From positions 19,217,254 to 19,281,253 of the forward strand of contig JAQFVV010006197.1 of the NCBI GenBank assembly GCA_028023455.1: a stretch of DNA of 64,000 bases, in the 5' to 3' direction. This document shows, piece after piece, positions 1-11,189 of the stretch (within the stretch, counting starts at the first letter, position 1; every line of letters starts with the position of its first letter). The notes beneath the pieces were generated by a model. It worked only from the letters and a program-made list of their open reading frames with translations, was not told where the DNA came from and did not search any database. Source of the stretch: Epiperipatus broadwayi (lineage: Eukaryota; Onychophora; Udeonychophora; Euonychophora; Peripatidae). A program made the translations under genes and the position numbers.

Positions 1-3000
1 TCAACGACACACACACTAATAGACAAAAACAACAATAATTATTATTTTGTTTTAATTCAATGCAAACATTAGAAAGTGCTGTGTATGTATAGGTATAGTG
101 CTTTGTTAATAAAATTAATTTAAAAAAAAAATTATAACAGAAAATAAAAATGTTATTTCAAATTAAAAAAAAAAAGCAATTAGAAAATGCAAATCATTTA
201 TCAATTCAGTCGTATTATTAAAAATATATAGTTAAATGATATTTGTATTATATCTACTTTACTTTGTATATAAAAATATAATTAGTATTAATAAAATGAT
301 TTTTTTAGAGAAAATTATTCATGTAGAATGAAAAACAATAAAGGTTTATATATATAATACATGTTTAATATATTAAAAAATTTGTATTTGATGCTTTATT
401 ATATATATGCATATATATAAATAATGCTTACTAATTTCTATATTGAATTTATTTTCAGTAAGAAAAACAATTCATATTATGTCAAAAACAATATAGTTCA
501 TTATTACGGAATGTGTGTATAAAATATACTAGAACAGAACAATATGCCATCTACAAATTCATGAAATAAATATTACAATTCACTTCACAAATTGTCTATG
601 GATTTTTTTTTTTCAAAACAGTTAACATCTTTTCAGAATCTTATTGTCTAGTATTAAACCATCGCTTGGCTTAAATTCACTCTCTTGCAACTATCTGCAA
701 CATTTGAGTGCTGATTTTACTATTTATTTGATGGTAAATATTGGAATTAATATATATTGGTGAGCTAATTTTTTTTTAAAAAATCTCAAAATGTCAGCAT
801 TATATAGAGAACCTCATATAAAGAAGCTAAAAATACTAGTGACTAGTAGTTTCTTTGCTCCCAAATCAGTCACTGCATTTGTGAAAGCTCAGTCTTTATT
901 CAAATCTTAAAATGAAAATTGTATATTTTCCACAATTTGTTTATATATATTTACAATTATTTTTGCAAAATATTTGAAAACAGCATGTTTGTTGATGAGA
1001 ATATGATATTTAGACTAAGATTTTATGAGAAAATACTTGTTGTTTTTTTTTTTTTTGGAATACAAGCCAAGAGAAATGTAATAATGCAAAACAGGAAAAT
1101 AAAATTGTCTGAAAAAGTACCATCTCTATAATTATCATAGATGTTATTTTTTTTTTGTCATTTTAAAAATAATTATAAGTGAAATTTAAAATTTTGAAAA
1201 ATAATTTCTTCATTTTATGCAATATTTATGAAAATTCATATGGACATTAAAAAACGGAATTCAATAAATTTTATTTTATTCCAAATAGAGTTTTATTGGC
1301 ATTTGTGAAAATATTGTTCTGATTACATATTTCAGTTCTTTTTTTCTATATTTTTAAAGTTGAATTATTATTTTTAAACTTATATTTCTCAAAAATAATA
1401 TATCAAAAATATAATGAAGAATAAAAATTTATTCATTAAAATAAGATGTTGGAAATGTAACACAAACAGCCATTAGGGATATCAAAAACATATTCGCAAA
1501 AAAGTTAAAAGCTGACTATTAATTTTGTAAAAAAAAAAAAAGTAATGTCATTAATGCAAGAATAGAGGTAAGCTTGTATAAGCCCATCAGTAGAAGAAAG
1601 TAGACTATTTTCAATATGTATCAAAGTTTGGGCTTGGACACATTCATTGAGAAGAAAGCCAAGTCTATTCTCATTGTGGAGTATATAATGCAACATCTTG
1701 AACTGCTCACTTAATGGATGTGCAACTAGTGTTTTTTGGGTATGTCAAACCTTGTCATTATATTCAATTTCTTTTTATACTTTTAACATATTATAGTTAG
1801 ATTTACAAATAATAAATTTGAAAACTTCATCATGGAAATGCAATAAACTAGATGCAATTATAAAAAGCTTTAATATTTAAAGTTTCATATTTAAAAAAAT
1901 CAAAATCTCTTAAACTAATAAAAGACTGAAGATAAATCTTAAAACAATAAAAACATTTTGGAACTAATTTAATCATAAACTGTGTTCTTTTTATTCTAAT
2001 AAAATACAGACAGTAGTCTATTTATATAAGCCAATTTATATAACACTGGACAATTTGCAGTATATATGTTTATAAAGGCCTAAAAAAAATTCTTAAAAAA
2101 AAGATTTACAAATCATCATAGTCATCAGTTTTTATTTGTCACTAATATATCTCTTAGTGTTTAGTTCCACTTATTAAAAACTATTTTCATGTTCAGCACT
2201 ATGACTAAGTGATTAACGGTAATGAAGTACCTAAAAGAAAAAAATGACAAGTAAAAATGTGATTTAAACAAAAAGTCACTGTACTTTAATTATGTATGAA
2301 TAAAGAACTATCTCTGTTTTAAAGATCTAAAGAAAAAATTCATTGTCATGTTAAAATAATGAAGAAATATATCTTTCAATCAATATTTAATCAGAACTAT
2401 TTTAATGATTTTTTTTTTCATGAAATATTCTTAATTTGTAATTGCCAAAATGATACTTTTAGAATCGAAAACAAACCTTTTATAACACTGTGATTAACAA
2501 CTTCATAGATAGATGATTACTATAAAAAATCACAATTTTGCCATAACATCAAGTGATATTTAGCATCCCAACTTTTAAATGCTAACTACACCATTTGATT
2601 TATGATCTTTAAAATTTCTTGACGTGGAAACTATTATTTTTTGAAGAAGAAAAAACTATTCTCATTATATTATTAAAAAAAAAAAGACTAATTCAGTAGT
2701 TGAGAATATTGTTATTTTTAATTATCAAAATAATTTTTTTTCAGTCACTTGTTTTTAACATTCTAATTATTATACTATCATTTCCTTATGGCTTTATATT
2801 TATCATTACTAAAATTTCATGTTATTTTAACAGGTGATATATATTTGCAATTTCATCTATATTTTTTGTAATCATTTTTTCTTTACAAAGTTTAAAACGA
2901 AAAAAACTGCTATTATACAAAAAAAAATTAGCAAATTTTTTTATTATTGTATTTCAGTAGAATTATCATTTAAATAATTAATATCCTTATATGTAAATCT

Positions 3001-3400
3001 TTTTAATTAATCCTCATGTCTCACTTTGACAATCTTGATATCTTATAGTCCTTTGCATCAATTTTATCCCAACTTTAATATATACCATGCATAAAACCTC
3101 ATCACCAACCATTTATAATGTATACAATATAAACATGGTTTTATGATAGATTTAAAAATATATATATATATTTATGTAATAAGACATCAACAAAACTAAA
3201 ACTCATCTATCTTCTTCATTTTTCTTGCAATAAAATATTCATGATACTAAAATGCAAAAAATATAATTCTTATATAATTTTAAATAATTAAAAATATCAA
3301 CAGCACTTTTTTATGTTAATCTGTTATTGCATTACCAGGAATTATAATATAAATTAAAATTTAAAAATTAATTTTTATGCTAATTTTTTCATTTAATTGT
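1..3400. other. AT-rich noncoding stretch
   Basis: No coding region, RNA gene or recognised mobile element is visible. The stretch is dominated by A/T runs of 8-12 bases and short TA tracts, for example near 395-420 and 3160-3170. The one subsegment with mixed composition is about 1555-1710, where the minus strand stays open for 63 codons. It has no family motif, and a chance ORF of that length is expected at this base composition. Confidence 0.7.
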
Positions 3401-3414
3401 CTTTGAGGCAGTGG

Positions 3415-3600
3415 ATATGAGCTCTTTGCATTGTGTTCTACTCAAGAAAAAAAATTACAATATGGCAGCAGACATTTTTTCATCTAGGAACATCATACAT
3501 GATCACATTATTTTTTCTGGTTGTGCTAAAACCACAGCTTCCCCCAACCCCCTAAAGTTTTATATGATACAACAGTGGATTCTAACCTTTTAGTATTTGG
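3415..3600. repeat. GC-richer island ending in a hAT-like terminus
   Basis: About 185 bases with clearly higher G+C than the surroundings. Near 3574 the plus strand reads CAGTGGATTCTAACCTTTT, which resembles the CAGTG...AACCTTT ends of Charlie-type hAT transposons. I did not find a matching inverted end or an 8-bp target duplication, so this may be a solo fragment or chance. The 60-codon ORF here has no family resemblance. Confidence 0.3.
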
Positions 3601-5410
3601 GATATAATTTTCTGTATTAGCTTTAATCACTTCCAATGATTTTTTTGAGCCTTAATATTTGTTTTTCTATATTTGCATTACTTATATGTATTTATCTCTT
3701 TTCAAGGATGACATTTTATTTTTATGCTAACAGAATATACATTTTTGTATTTTGGTTTCAATAATTAGTTTATTTTTGAAATTTTTTGTCTATTTTTCAT
3801 ATACCAACCTTTTTATTATTTTGTCCCCACTGATGTAATATAACATTTTTTAAGGATACAGTTTTTGAAATTTAATAACATTCATAAAGTATCTTTCTTA
3901 AGTAATACAACTAAAGATGCCAATTTAGAAATAGCATAAACTAATAACTAGTATAATGCTCTTGCACCACATTAGAAAACTTAAAGTTTGGCTGAAAAGT
4001 TTCTTCAAGATTCTGGAATGAATAACTGCAACTAGGGATACAAGTATAGTCTCAAGAAGAGAAATGTCTGCTCACAAAGAGATTCTATTAAATTTCCATA
4101 AAAAATATTATTAAAGAAAAATGATCTAATCCAGAATGCATTAAATTGTGATGAAACTGAATAATTCTAACAAAATTAACAATTTAGAAGATTAATATCA
4201 GGCATTTTGCAGTACATTTTATTAAAAAAAAAGATGTAGCATGAAAAATTGTTTTATTTAATATTTTATATGCAAATGTGAATGAGTGAATACATAATAA
4301 ATGTTTATGTAAATGTGCTTTCTCTAATAACATAAACTACATTTTTTTAAAATTTTATTTATATTATAATCTTAATTTATATACACATTAATAAGTGCCA
4401 GTATATTTTATATATATATATATATAAATTTATATACACATTAATAAGTGCCAGTATATTTTATATATATATATGCTGAAAAGTATGGGGACACAATATA
4501 TTAAACAATATATATCATAATCAAAGCTTATCAACAAAGCATCTATTATGCACAATATACATGATGGAAGCTGAGAACAAAAGATAGTGAATATTATGGC
4601 TCCATAGAATATATTTTATCATGAACAAAATTTATAATATTATCATATTGTTGTCTGTATGAATTGAGATTAATTATCTTTATGAAATATTTTGCTGAGA
4701 ATTCAACATATGTGTTTACATTTATTATATTCATGAATGTTGGTTTGTGCTCAATTATTCAATGATAAATATTTTATATATCCCAAAATTGTTATTTGTT
4801 ATCTTCAGTTATTTAATTAATGTTTTCCTTTATTTTAAAATCTCTTTACTATGATTTTTTTCATTCTTTAACTTTTTCACTTTTCAGGATCAATTTAATT
4901 ATATCAATCTTTATTGTTTGGTAGTCCTATGAAACCAGATTCAATGTTCACTGTATTGAATTCACGTGTGAGTGTGTGTTAAAACATATACTGTATAGTG
5001 TTCAATTTTTAGGTAATCATTTTTGTTGATGGCTAAATATGTATCGAATATTTATATCATAGATATGCATATATCATTAAAAATAATTGTAAACTGTTTA
5101 TATATAGTTTATATGTTCATATATATATTAAAAACAGATTACTGCACAATATTCTATTTTTTTAATTAATTTTGTTAAGATCATAATATGTATACATAAT
5201 TTTAAAACTAGATTGTACAATTATATATACATACTATATATATGAAAAAAAAACAATGCATAATGCTAGCTAAACTCAACATAAAATATTTGAAAATCTC
5301 CATAACTATATTATTCCTGCCACTCTTCCCCTTTTAAATAAAAAAAGCTAAAAAAATAATGAATAATATTTCTATAATATAATTTTCATTATACCATTTT
5401 CACACAAGGT
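3600..5410. other. AT-rich noncoding stretch
   Basis: Nothing gene-like is visible apart from the tandem duplication at 4374-4474, listed separately. Several TA-rich microsatellite-like tracts are present. Confidence 0.65.
4374..4474. repeat. 53-bp tandem duplication
   Basis: A unit starting AATTTATATACACATTAATA recurs after 53 bases and the copies are nearly identical. Each ends in a (TA)n tract, which suggests slippage or unequal exchange at the microsatellite. Confidence 0.85.
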
Positions 5411-5414
5411 AGGG

Positions 5415-5545
5415 TCTGGTTTCTATCCACTTTCTAAATATATGACCAAAGACATGTGAAAAAAGATCTATGATCCCCAAGATGTACATTTCAAGCTGAA
5501 CTAACACCCATCAGTTGATCCAGACCTATCTGAGCTTTGTTTATT
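5415..5545 (-). repeat. Fragment of the 480-bp interspersed repeat family
   Basis: Read on the minus strand, it matches the middle of the family seen at 16.1, 48.4, 60.0 and 61.4 kb. Shared words are GGATCAACTGATGGGTG, a diverged form of TTCAGCATGAAAT, GGGGATCAT and CACATG. A short stretch (CAAAGACATG to the GGATAGAAACC complement) is shared more specifically with the copy near 14.1 kb. It abuts the end of the PLE copy that begins near 5590. Confidence 0.6.
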
Positions 5546-5934
5546 TAAAGGGGAAGTATAGCTGGAATAATAAATCCATGGGATGTTTCAAATATACTAT
5601 ATATATAAATATTACCTAATGCTATCCTAGCAATTAAAAAAAAAAAAAATTCACATGACACTACAATATTAGTCAAAACAACAAAATTTTACCAAAATTC
5701 TTACACAGCCATGGTTTCATCTATTAATAAAGAGACCATCTCAAGAGATATTCAACTAAACATACAACATATATATATAAAACAAAAGTCTTCTGCATCA
5801 TTCAATTCAATAACCAACTTTCTTTAGCATGAAAGGATGTCTTCATGAGATTAGTAGTCTCAGATTCAAAAAATTTTATCATTAAAGTTTTTTTTTACTT
5901 TTTTCATTTCACTTTTTTCATAAATAAAATGGCA

Positions 5935-6165
5935 ATAACAACTCTATCAATAGACAGGACACCTGCTTTGACATATCCAAACATTGGACTATCTAGTTCA
6001 TTTGCATATTGCTTTGTTTCCTTGCCCTATTTCCTCGTTCTGCATCTGCATCACCGCTATGAATATGAGGCAAATGGCCTCGAAAGCGCTTAGCGTATAA
6101 TAATTTGTGGAATCTTTATAGCTTCTCGTTCAAGTGTTTCATACACTTTTTAATTTGTACATAAA
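5935..6165. repeat. Foreign insert in PLE copy A with a stem-GAAA motif
   Basis: Compared with copy B, about 230 bases replace the middle of the GIY-YIG region. On the plus strand, 6067-6071 (GAGGC) pairs with 6077-6081 (GCCTC) across a 5-base loop and is followed at once by GAAA (6082-6085). The preceding TATGAATAT is a weak match to the CUGANGA box of a hammerhead ribozyme. PLE terminal repeats are known to carry hammerhead motifs. I infer this may be the end of a second retroelement. The 82-codon ORF covering it is chance. Confidence 0.45.
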
Positions 6166-6348
6166 TATACAAAACTGAATTTTGATATCTATTTAACTCT
6201 AATCCTATGTACTTTAACTCTTTCATTAAGATTTAATTTACTGTGACCTATATTAAATTTATGACAACTATAAGGTATCTTATAAACTATCCCAGGAACA
6301 GAAATGAAGTTAAATTCAGACCTTTCTTCCATGCTACTTTCATACTAC

Positions 6349-6870
6349 TCAATACAAACTATTCTTATAAATCAGTTTACTAATTGATGCCTTATGGGAC
6401 AAAGAAATAAACTCTTTATTCACACTATCAATTAAATCTTTATTATTAACTGATTTATAGATATTTTTATTAAATATAATATTCCTAATAAATTCATGAT
6501 TATATCCTAACTCAATATAGTCAGAAGAAAATTGACTCCCATGAATATAACTATTATTTTGAAAGTTATTGAGTCTTCTATTCCTATAATAAATATTCAA
6601 AAAGGAAAGTTTCTTATGAGTAAAAGGTTGATAATTTAATCATATTTCTTAAATTTTTTGCTTTAGTAAAATGATTCCAAAATAAAACATTATCAACTTT
6701 ATCAACATTTAAATCTAAAAATTTTAACTTATCAAATTCAAATGTACCCTCCTCAATAATAAATTTAATATTAGAATCAAAACCATTCAATAGATTTAAA
6801 AAATACATTAATTTACATTCTTGTATGATAAACAAACAATAATCAATATACCTAACAAATAATTTTAAAA
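6349..6870 (-). pseudogene. PLE reverse transcriptase remnant (copy A)
   Basis: Two minus-strand open segments (6835-6614 and 6600-6349) read as the part of a PLE reverse transcriptase after the catalytic loop: RYID-type loop, FDSNIKF, GTFEFDKLKFLDLNVDKVD, then RNRRLNNFQNN and YNHEFIRNII. The active-site loop that reads YVDD in copy B reads Y-I-D-Y here, so one catalytic aspartate is lost. The same words occur on the plus strand at 6951-7440. It is clearly non-functional. Confidence 0.75.
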
Positions 6871-6950
6871 AACCTTAAAAATGATTAATAAGACCACTCT
6901 CTAAAAAATCAATGTAGACAAAGAGTAGTGTTATTTTTCTGGTTCTTTAA

Positions 6951-7440
6951 AATTATTTGTTAGATATGTTGATGATTATTTGTTTGTTATACAGGGGGAT
7001 AAATAGACGATTTTTTTTGATAGATTGATTGGTTTTATTCTAATATTAAATTTACTATTGAGAAGGGGTACATTTGAATTTGATAAGTTAAAATTTTTAG
7101 ATTTAAGTGTTGATAAAGTTGATAATGTTTTATTTTGTAATAACATAAGATCCTTTATTGAATTTTTGTTATAAAGCCAGATAATTATCAATCTTTTACA
7201 CTGTAAGAAACTTTGTGTATTGAATTTTTGTTATAGGAACAGAAGACTTAATAATTTTAAAAATACTTATATTTAGAGAAAACAATTTGCCTCTGACTAT
7301 ATTGAGTTAGAATATAATCATGAATTTATTAGGAATATTATACGTAATAAAAATATTTATAAATCAGTTAATAATAAAGGTTTAATTGATAGTGGGAATA
7401 AAGAGTTCATTTCATTGCTATATAAGGTACCAATTAGATA
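6951..7440 (+). pseudogene. PLE reverse transcriptase remnant with YVDD box (copy B)
   Basis: The frame reads KLFVRYVDDYLFVIQ, with the YVDD codons at 6965-6976, the catalytic motif of reverse transcriptases. After a stop and frame changes it continues with GTFEFDKLKFLDLSVDKVD, then RNRRLNNFKN and ESEYNHEFIRNII-like words. The N-terminal motifs are missing through 5' truncation; equivalents survive in the copy at 41345-41765. Confidence 0.75.
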
Positions 7441-7518
7441 GGTTTTTATTGGGTGGAATGAAAGCAACCTGGAAGACTAAACAGTTCAAAGTAGTCTATT
7501 GATTGTAGATCTATTCCT

Positions 7519-7829
7519 GGGGTAGCTTATAAAATATCATGTAGTTGTCATAAAATTCATGTAGGGTAAAGTAAATTAAATCTTAATGAAAAGGTAAAAG
7601 TTCATGAGAGTAGAGTTAAAAATAGATATTAAAACTCAGCTTTGTATATTAATGAACTGAACACAACAGATCATAAAATATTATTTGATAATGCAGAGGT
7701 TATCTTTTATGAAAAAGTGAATTGAAAAGAAAAATAAAAGAAACATTGATGATAAATTTTTTTGAATATGAGACCATTAATCTCATGAAAACATCTTTTG
7801 ATGTTAAAGGAAGTTGGTTGTTGAAGTGA
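7519..7829 (+). pseudogene. GIY-YIG endonuclease remnant of PLE (copy B)
   Basis: The frame starts GVAYKISCSCHKIHVG, corresponding to the GIY...YIG core with the CxC seen in PLE endonucleases. It continues KLNLNEKVKVHESRVKN, then ALYINELNTTDHKI and a KRKIKETLMINFFE-type C-terminal helix, and ends near GSWLLK with a stop at 7827. At least three in-frame stops and a frameshift are present. The domain normally nicks target DNA for retroelement insertion. Confidence 0.75.
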
Positions 7830-7989
7830 ATGATGGGAAGACTATTTTGTTTTGCATATATGAATATATTGTATGTTTAATTGAATTTCACTTGAGAAGA
7901 TCTATTTGTTAATAGCTGAAACCATGGTTGTGAAAGAATTTTGGTAAAATTTTGTTGTTTTGGCTAGTATTGTAGTGTTATAAAAATTT

Positions 7990-10050
7990 CTACTATACAC
8001 ATATGTATATATGTTAAAATATCTTCAATGAATACATATAATGTGCATGGGTGTTTAAATTTATATTAAATAGCATTTAAAACTATCCATAAATTTCTGA
8101 GTATTATAATATATCTTGGAATCAAATGATATAGATAGATACCTACAGTATTCTTTGAGAATTTGATTGGCACTACTATCTTGTAACTATTGATTACTCA
8201 GATGTACATATATGGCACTATGGAAGAGAAAAGACTATTGCTGTTAATGCAGATACAGTCAAAATTTAAAATTTTCATTTTTATTATATATATAAAGTAG
8301 ATAACAATAAAATTAATTATAAAAATGTAAGAATAAAAAGCTTAAATATATTAATGAATTATTTTAAATGTATGTTTAACTTTATGCTTTAGAGATATTT
8401 AAAATTTTCGGGGGAAGGGGAAAGAGGTTGTAATATATCAAATTCAATTTGTATATATATTATTAAAAAAATGATAATACGTGTTATATACAGGTTGTTG
8501 TTGGATCAGAACGGTAAAAGTAAAAAAAATTCAAAGCATTAAAATGCTTTCGGTAGTTGTCATTTCAAAATTCAATATTTTAAATTAATGTTTCAGATGG
8601 AATAATCCGAAATCATTCAAGTGAAGCGTAAATAAGTAAGTAAGCAATTAATGCTAAAATCATTTAATTAAAAAGGTGATAAAAAAAATTCTATAAACAG
8701 AGATTAAGAAATTTTAAGAATTAATTTCAGTATCTAATCTGTATATTTATGAATGTATGTAAAAGTACCCAGTAACAAAAAATTTCAAAAATATTTTTCG
8801 GCAATTAACATAGAAAAAACACTCTTTTATAGACATCAGATGTAGTTTGATACTACTTTTCATTTAAACATTATTGAATCATTTAGTATAAAAAATGAGC
8901 CAATATTCCTTCTCAGTTCCTATCTCTATATATACACACATACACAAATATATACATATATATTATAATAGAATGGGGGTCTGGCTTATAAGGATCTAAT
9001 ACTATTTATTTGAAATTCAAATGAGATGGTATTTTCTTTCACAATTAGATATACCGGTATTGCGATATAGCTGCTAAAAAAGATGTATCTGGGTAAAATG
9101 CCCATGAATCCATACATACACAAATACAATGACAATATGAAGTAGTAGATACTAGATGAAGTAGTATGCCATAAAATCAATATCCCCAATGTAAACATTA
9201 AATAGATTATAAGGACAAACTAAGTTCATAGCTAAGTAAATAATCAAATAATCCATAATATGAACATTTAAAAATCTTTTGAAACTAATGAATAACCAGT
9301 GCTTATGATATCTATAATTAAGAAAAGTTGAGAATGCTCTCTTGAATGGCTGACAATAAGAATATAATGAAGACTCCTCCAAAATCAGATCATGTACAAA
9401 CACCTGGCATGAGATATAATTACTTTTACACCTAATTAGAAACTATAAACTCATTTCATTTTAATAAATGAAATCAAATACACTTATTAGTACTTACCTT
9501 TAAATACACATCATACCAATGTGGTGCCATTAAATTTTACTTGCAAAATATTTAATACCACAACATGTAAATAATAATGTCTAACTACTAGAAAGTAAAA
9601 TTATATAAATGATGATGAACCTAAACCTTCCCAGTTAACTAGATATCCTGAATGTATTTAATCAATAAAAAATATCAATTAATGCCATGAACATGCACAC
9701 TTTGGGAGAAAAACTAAATATTTGGATTAGAAAAATTCAGAAAGTACTTTTATAATACATGCACACATTAATAAAAAAACAGATACAAATCTTTTTTCAA
9801 ACACAAATTCTTTTAAACCCTTCAACTGGTAAAAACATTTCCATTGTTCTTCCTGGTAACAATTTTTATAATCGTTCAACATTTGATTTTGATATTAAAC
9901 CTTTATTCTGTATTATAATTTGATAAATTGAATTTGATTTGTCAGAAACATAAGATTACAAATGAAAAACATCCTAAAAATCATATTTGAACTTTGCAAG
10001 TACACACACACACACAAATATGATAATAATTAACTCTTTTATTATTAGAT
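7990..10050. other. AT-rich noncoding stretch
   Basis: No gene supported. A CA/TA microsatellite lies near 8930-8965. A minus-strand ORF at 9152-9403 (83 codons) has no recognisable domain, and its length is within chance expectation for this composition. Confidence 0.65.
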
Positions 10051-10052
10051 AG

Positions 10053-10265
10053 TAATATTTAAACAGCATTAAACTGTTTGCACGTGCGCTTTGGATTTTA
10101 AATATAAAATGAATGAATACTAACACTTCAACCATAGGATAAAGTCTTTGGAAAAGGCCATTCTTTTCCAAAGACTTTATCATGTGGTTGAAGTGTTAGT
10201 ATTTATTCATTTTATATTTAAAATCCAAAGCGCATGTGCAACAGTTTAATGCTGTTTAAATATTA
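10053..10265. repeat. 213-bp near-perfect fold-back hairpin
   Basis: Arms of about 104 bases (10053-10156 and 10163-10265) are reverse complements with only a few differences, around a 6-base spacer (GCCATT). The outer ends read TAATATTTAAACAGCATT. It is a MITE-like fold-back element, or an inverted duplication that would give a long double-stranded RNA hairpin if transcribed. A 69-codon minus-strand ORF across the centre is an artefact of the palindrome. Confidence 0.9.
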
Positions 10266-10269
10266 TTGT

Positions 10270-11008
10270 TTATAAAAAACATCACACTATATAAAATAAT
10301 TGAATTATTAGATAGTGTAAAGGAAAGTCAAATTAGGCAATGAAAAAAAAAATCAACAAAATCTGTGTAGATTCAACTTTCTTTTTAAAATGTGAAGCCG
10401 TCATAAACTTAAATTCTGCTGTAAAATTTAAAATTGGCATTTATAATTTTTAAAATATTACAAACATTATGGAGTGACAGGTTAAAAAAGATGTTAACAA
10501 TTTCACCACATAGTTTTCTGTTTACCATTACAAGTGAATTTATTCATATAGTTTTCTGTTTACAATTACAAGTGAATTTATTAACTTATATATTTTTTTG
10601 AAATTAAACATGTTTGAACAAAATCAAATTCTGATAATGTATACTTTTGTTTTAAAATTATTATTATACAAATATTGTATAAATATAATCATAAACATTT
10701 AAGTAAACTATGAAAACAATACAATTTTATTTTTGATCACTAAAAACAAAAGGATCCAGTTACAATTACCATAACAATTACTCTCTACTAATCAGCATCC
10801 TAGTAGTCATGATCAGGATCTTTTGTTTATGTTGGCTGTAGGCTTCTGTAAATTTCAATTTATGCCATCAAAATGAAAATTCTAAAATAATACTACAGGT
10901 AACTGCAGAAAGGTAAAGGAAAGTTGAAGGACCATCAGCGCTCTCTTCAAAAAACTTAAATAATATATACTTTGTATTTATTAATAACACTATTACAATT
11001 AACATTTA
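10270..11008. other. AT-rich noncoding stretch
   Basis: Nothing gene-like. It contains the short tandem duplication at 10510-10582. Confidence 0.6.
10510..10582. repeat. 38-bp tandem duplication
   Basis: ATAGTTTTCTGTTTACCATT recurs 38 bases later with one clear substitution (ACC to ACA), followed in each case by ACAAGTGAATTTATT. Confidence 0.8.
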
Positions 11009-11011
11009 CAT

Positions 11012-11187
11012 GCTTGGAGATGCCAAGTAAAAAAAGCTTAACAGGGAATAATATTTATTACTGTAGTATGCTTATCAAGCTTTTAATATCATTGCTATGA
11101 TTATTTGACAAAGATATTGAAAGCATGCTAAGCATACTATATTAATACTATTCACTGTTAAGCTTTTTTTACTCGGTGTCTCCAAGT
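11012..11187. repeat. 176-bp fold-back repeat
   Basis: The left arm begins GCTTGGAGATGCCAAGTAAA. The right arm is its imperfect reverse complement, ending TACTCGGTGTCTCCAAG, around a short central spacer near 11095-11107. Shared internal words include AAAAAAAGCTTAACAG, GTATGCTTA and CAAAGATATTG/CATTG. Its sequence is unrelated to the 10.05-kb hairpin. Confidence 0.8.
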
Positions 11188-11189
11188 GC

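Larger units (their letters stand above)
5590..6918 (-). mobile_element. Penelope-like element, copy A, 5' truncated
   Basis: This is a decayed PLE lying on the minus strand. From its 5' side (about 6918) to its 3' side it holds a reverse transcriptase remnant (about 6870-6349), a linker, a GIY-YIG endonuclease remnant (about 6345-5800) and a terminal segment (about 5770-5590). The terminal segment recurs at 7870-7990, 36850-36985 and 41768-41920. The endonuclease part is interrupted by about 230 bases of foreign sequence. The 5' end abuts copy B head to head at about 6918/6919. Frameshifts and stops rule out activity. PLEs are retroelements with a telomerase-related reverse transcriptase, often joined to a GIY-YIG endonuclease; the assignment rests on these domains and their order. 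Confidence 0.8.
6919..7990 (+). mobile_element. Penelope-like element, copy B, 5' truncated
   Basis: This plus-strand copy runs from reverse transcriptase catalytic loop (about 6951) through the GIY-YIG domain (7519-7829) to the terminal segment (about 7870-7990). Both copies are cut at nearly the same upstream point, within GAGAGTAGTGTTA, so the two arms form an imperfect inverted repeat of about 1.1 kb per arm with almost no spacer. Stops and frameshifts are scattered throughout. Divergence between the arms argues against a very recent duplication. Confidence 0.8.

Noticed and set aside
1505-1710. 63-codon minus-strand ORF in a slightly GC-richer segment
   Set aside because: No family similarity, no convincing exon boundaries, and the length is within chance expectation.
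4900-5010. Possible exon or regulatory site around CACGTGTGAGTGTGTG
   Set aside because: An isolated E-box-like and GT-rich word with no other support.
7870-7990. Hammerhead ribozyme in the PLE terminal segment (AACCATGGTT helix followed by GTGAAAG)
   Set aside because: The AAC-CATG-GUU stem and GAAA resemble a hammerhead in copy B only. Other copies lack GAAA, the CUGANGA box is not conserved, and helices I and III are weak.
9152-9403. 83-codon minus-strand ORF with reasonable amino-acid diversity
   Set aside because: At this composition several ORFs of this length are expected by chance. No domain, conserved motif or supporting splice context was convincing.
9974-10183. 69-codon ORF across the 10.05-kb hairpin
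   Set aside because: It is produced by the palindrome and crosses its centre; no protein motif.
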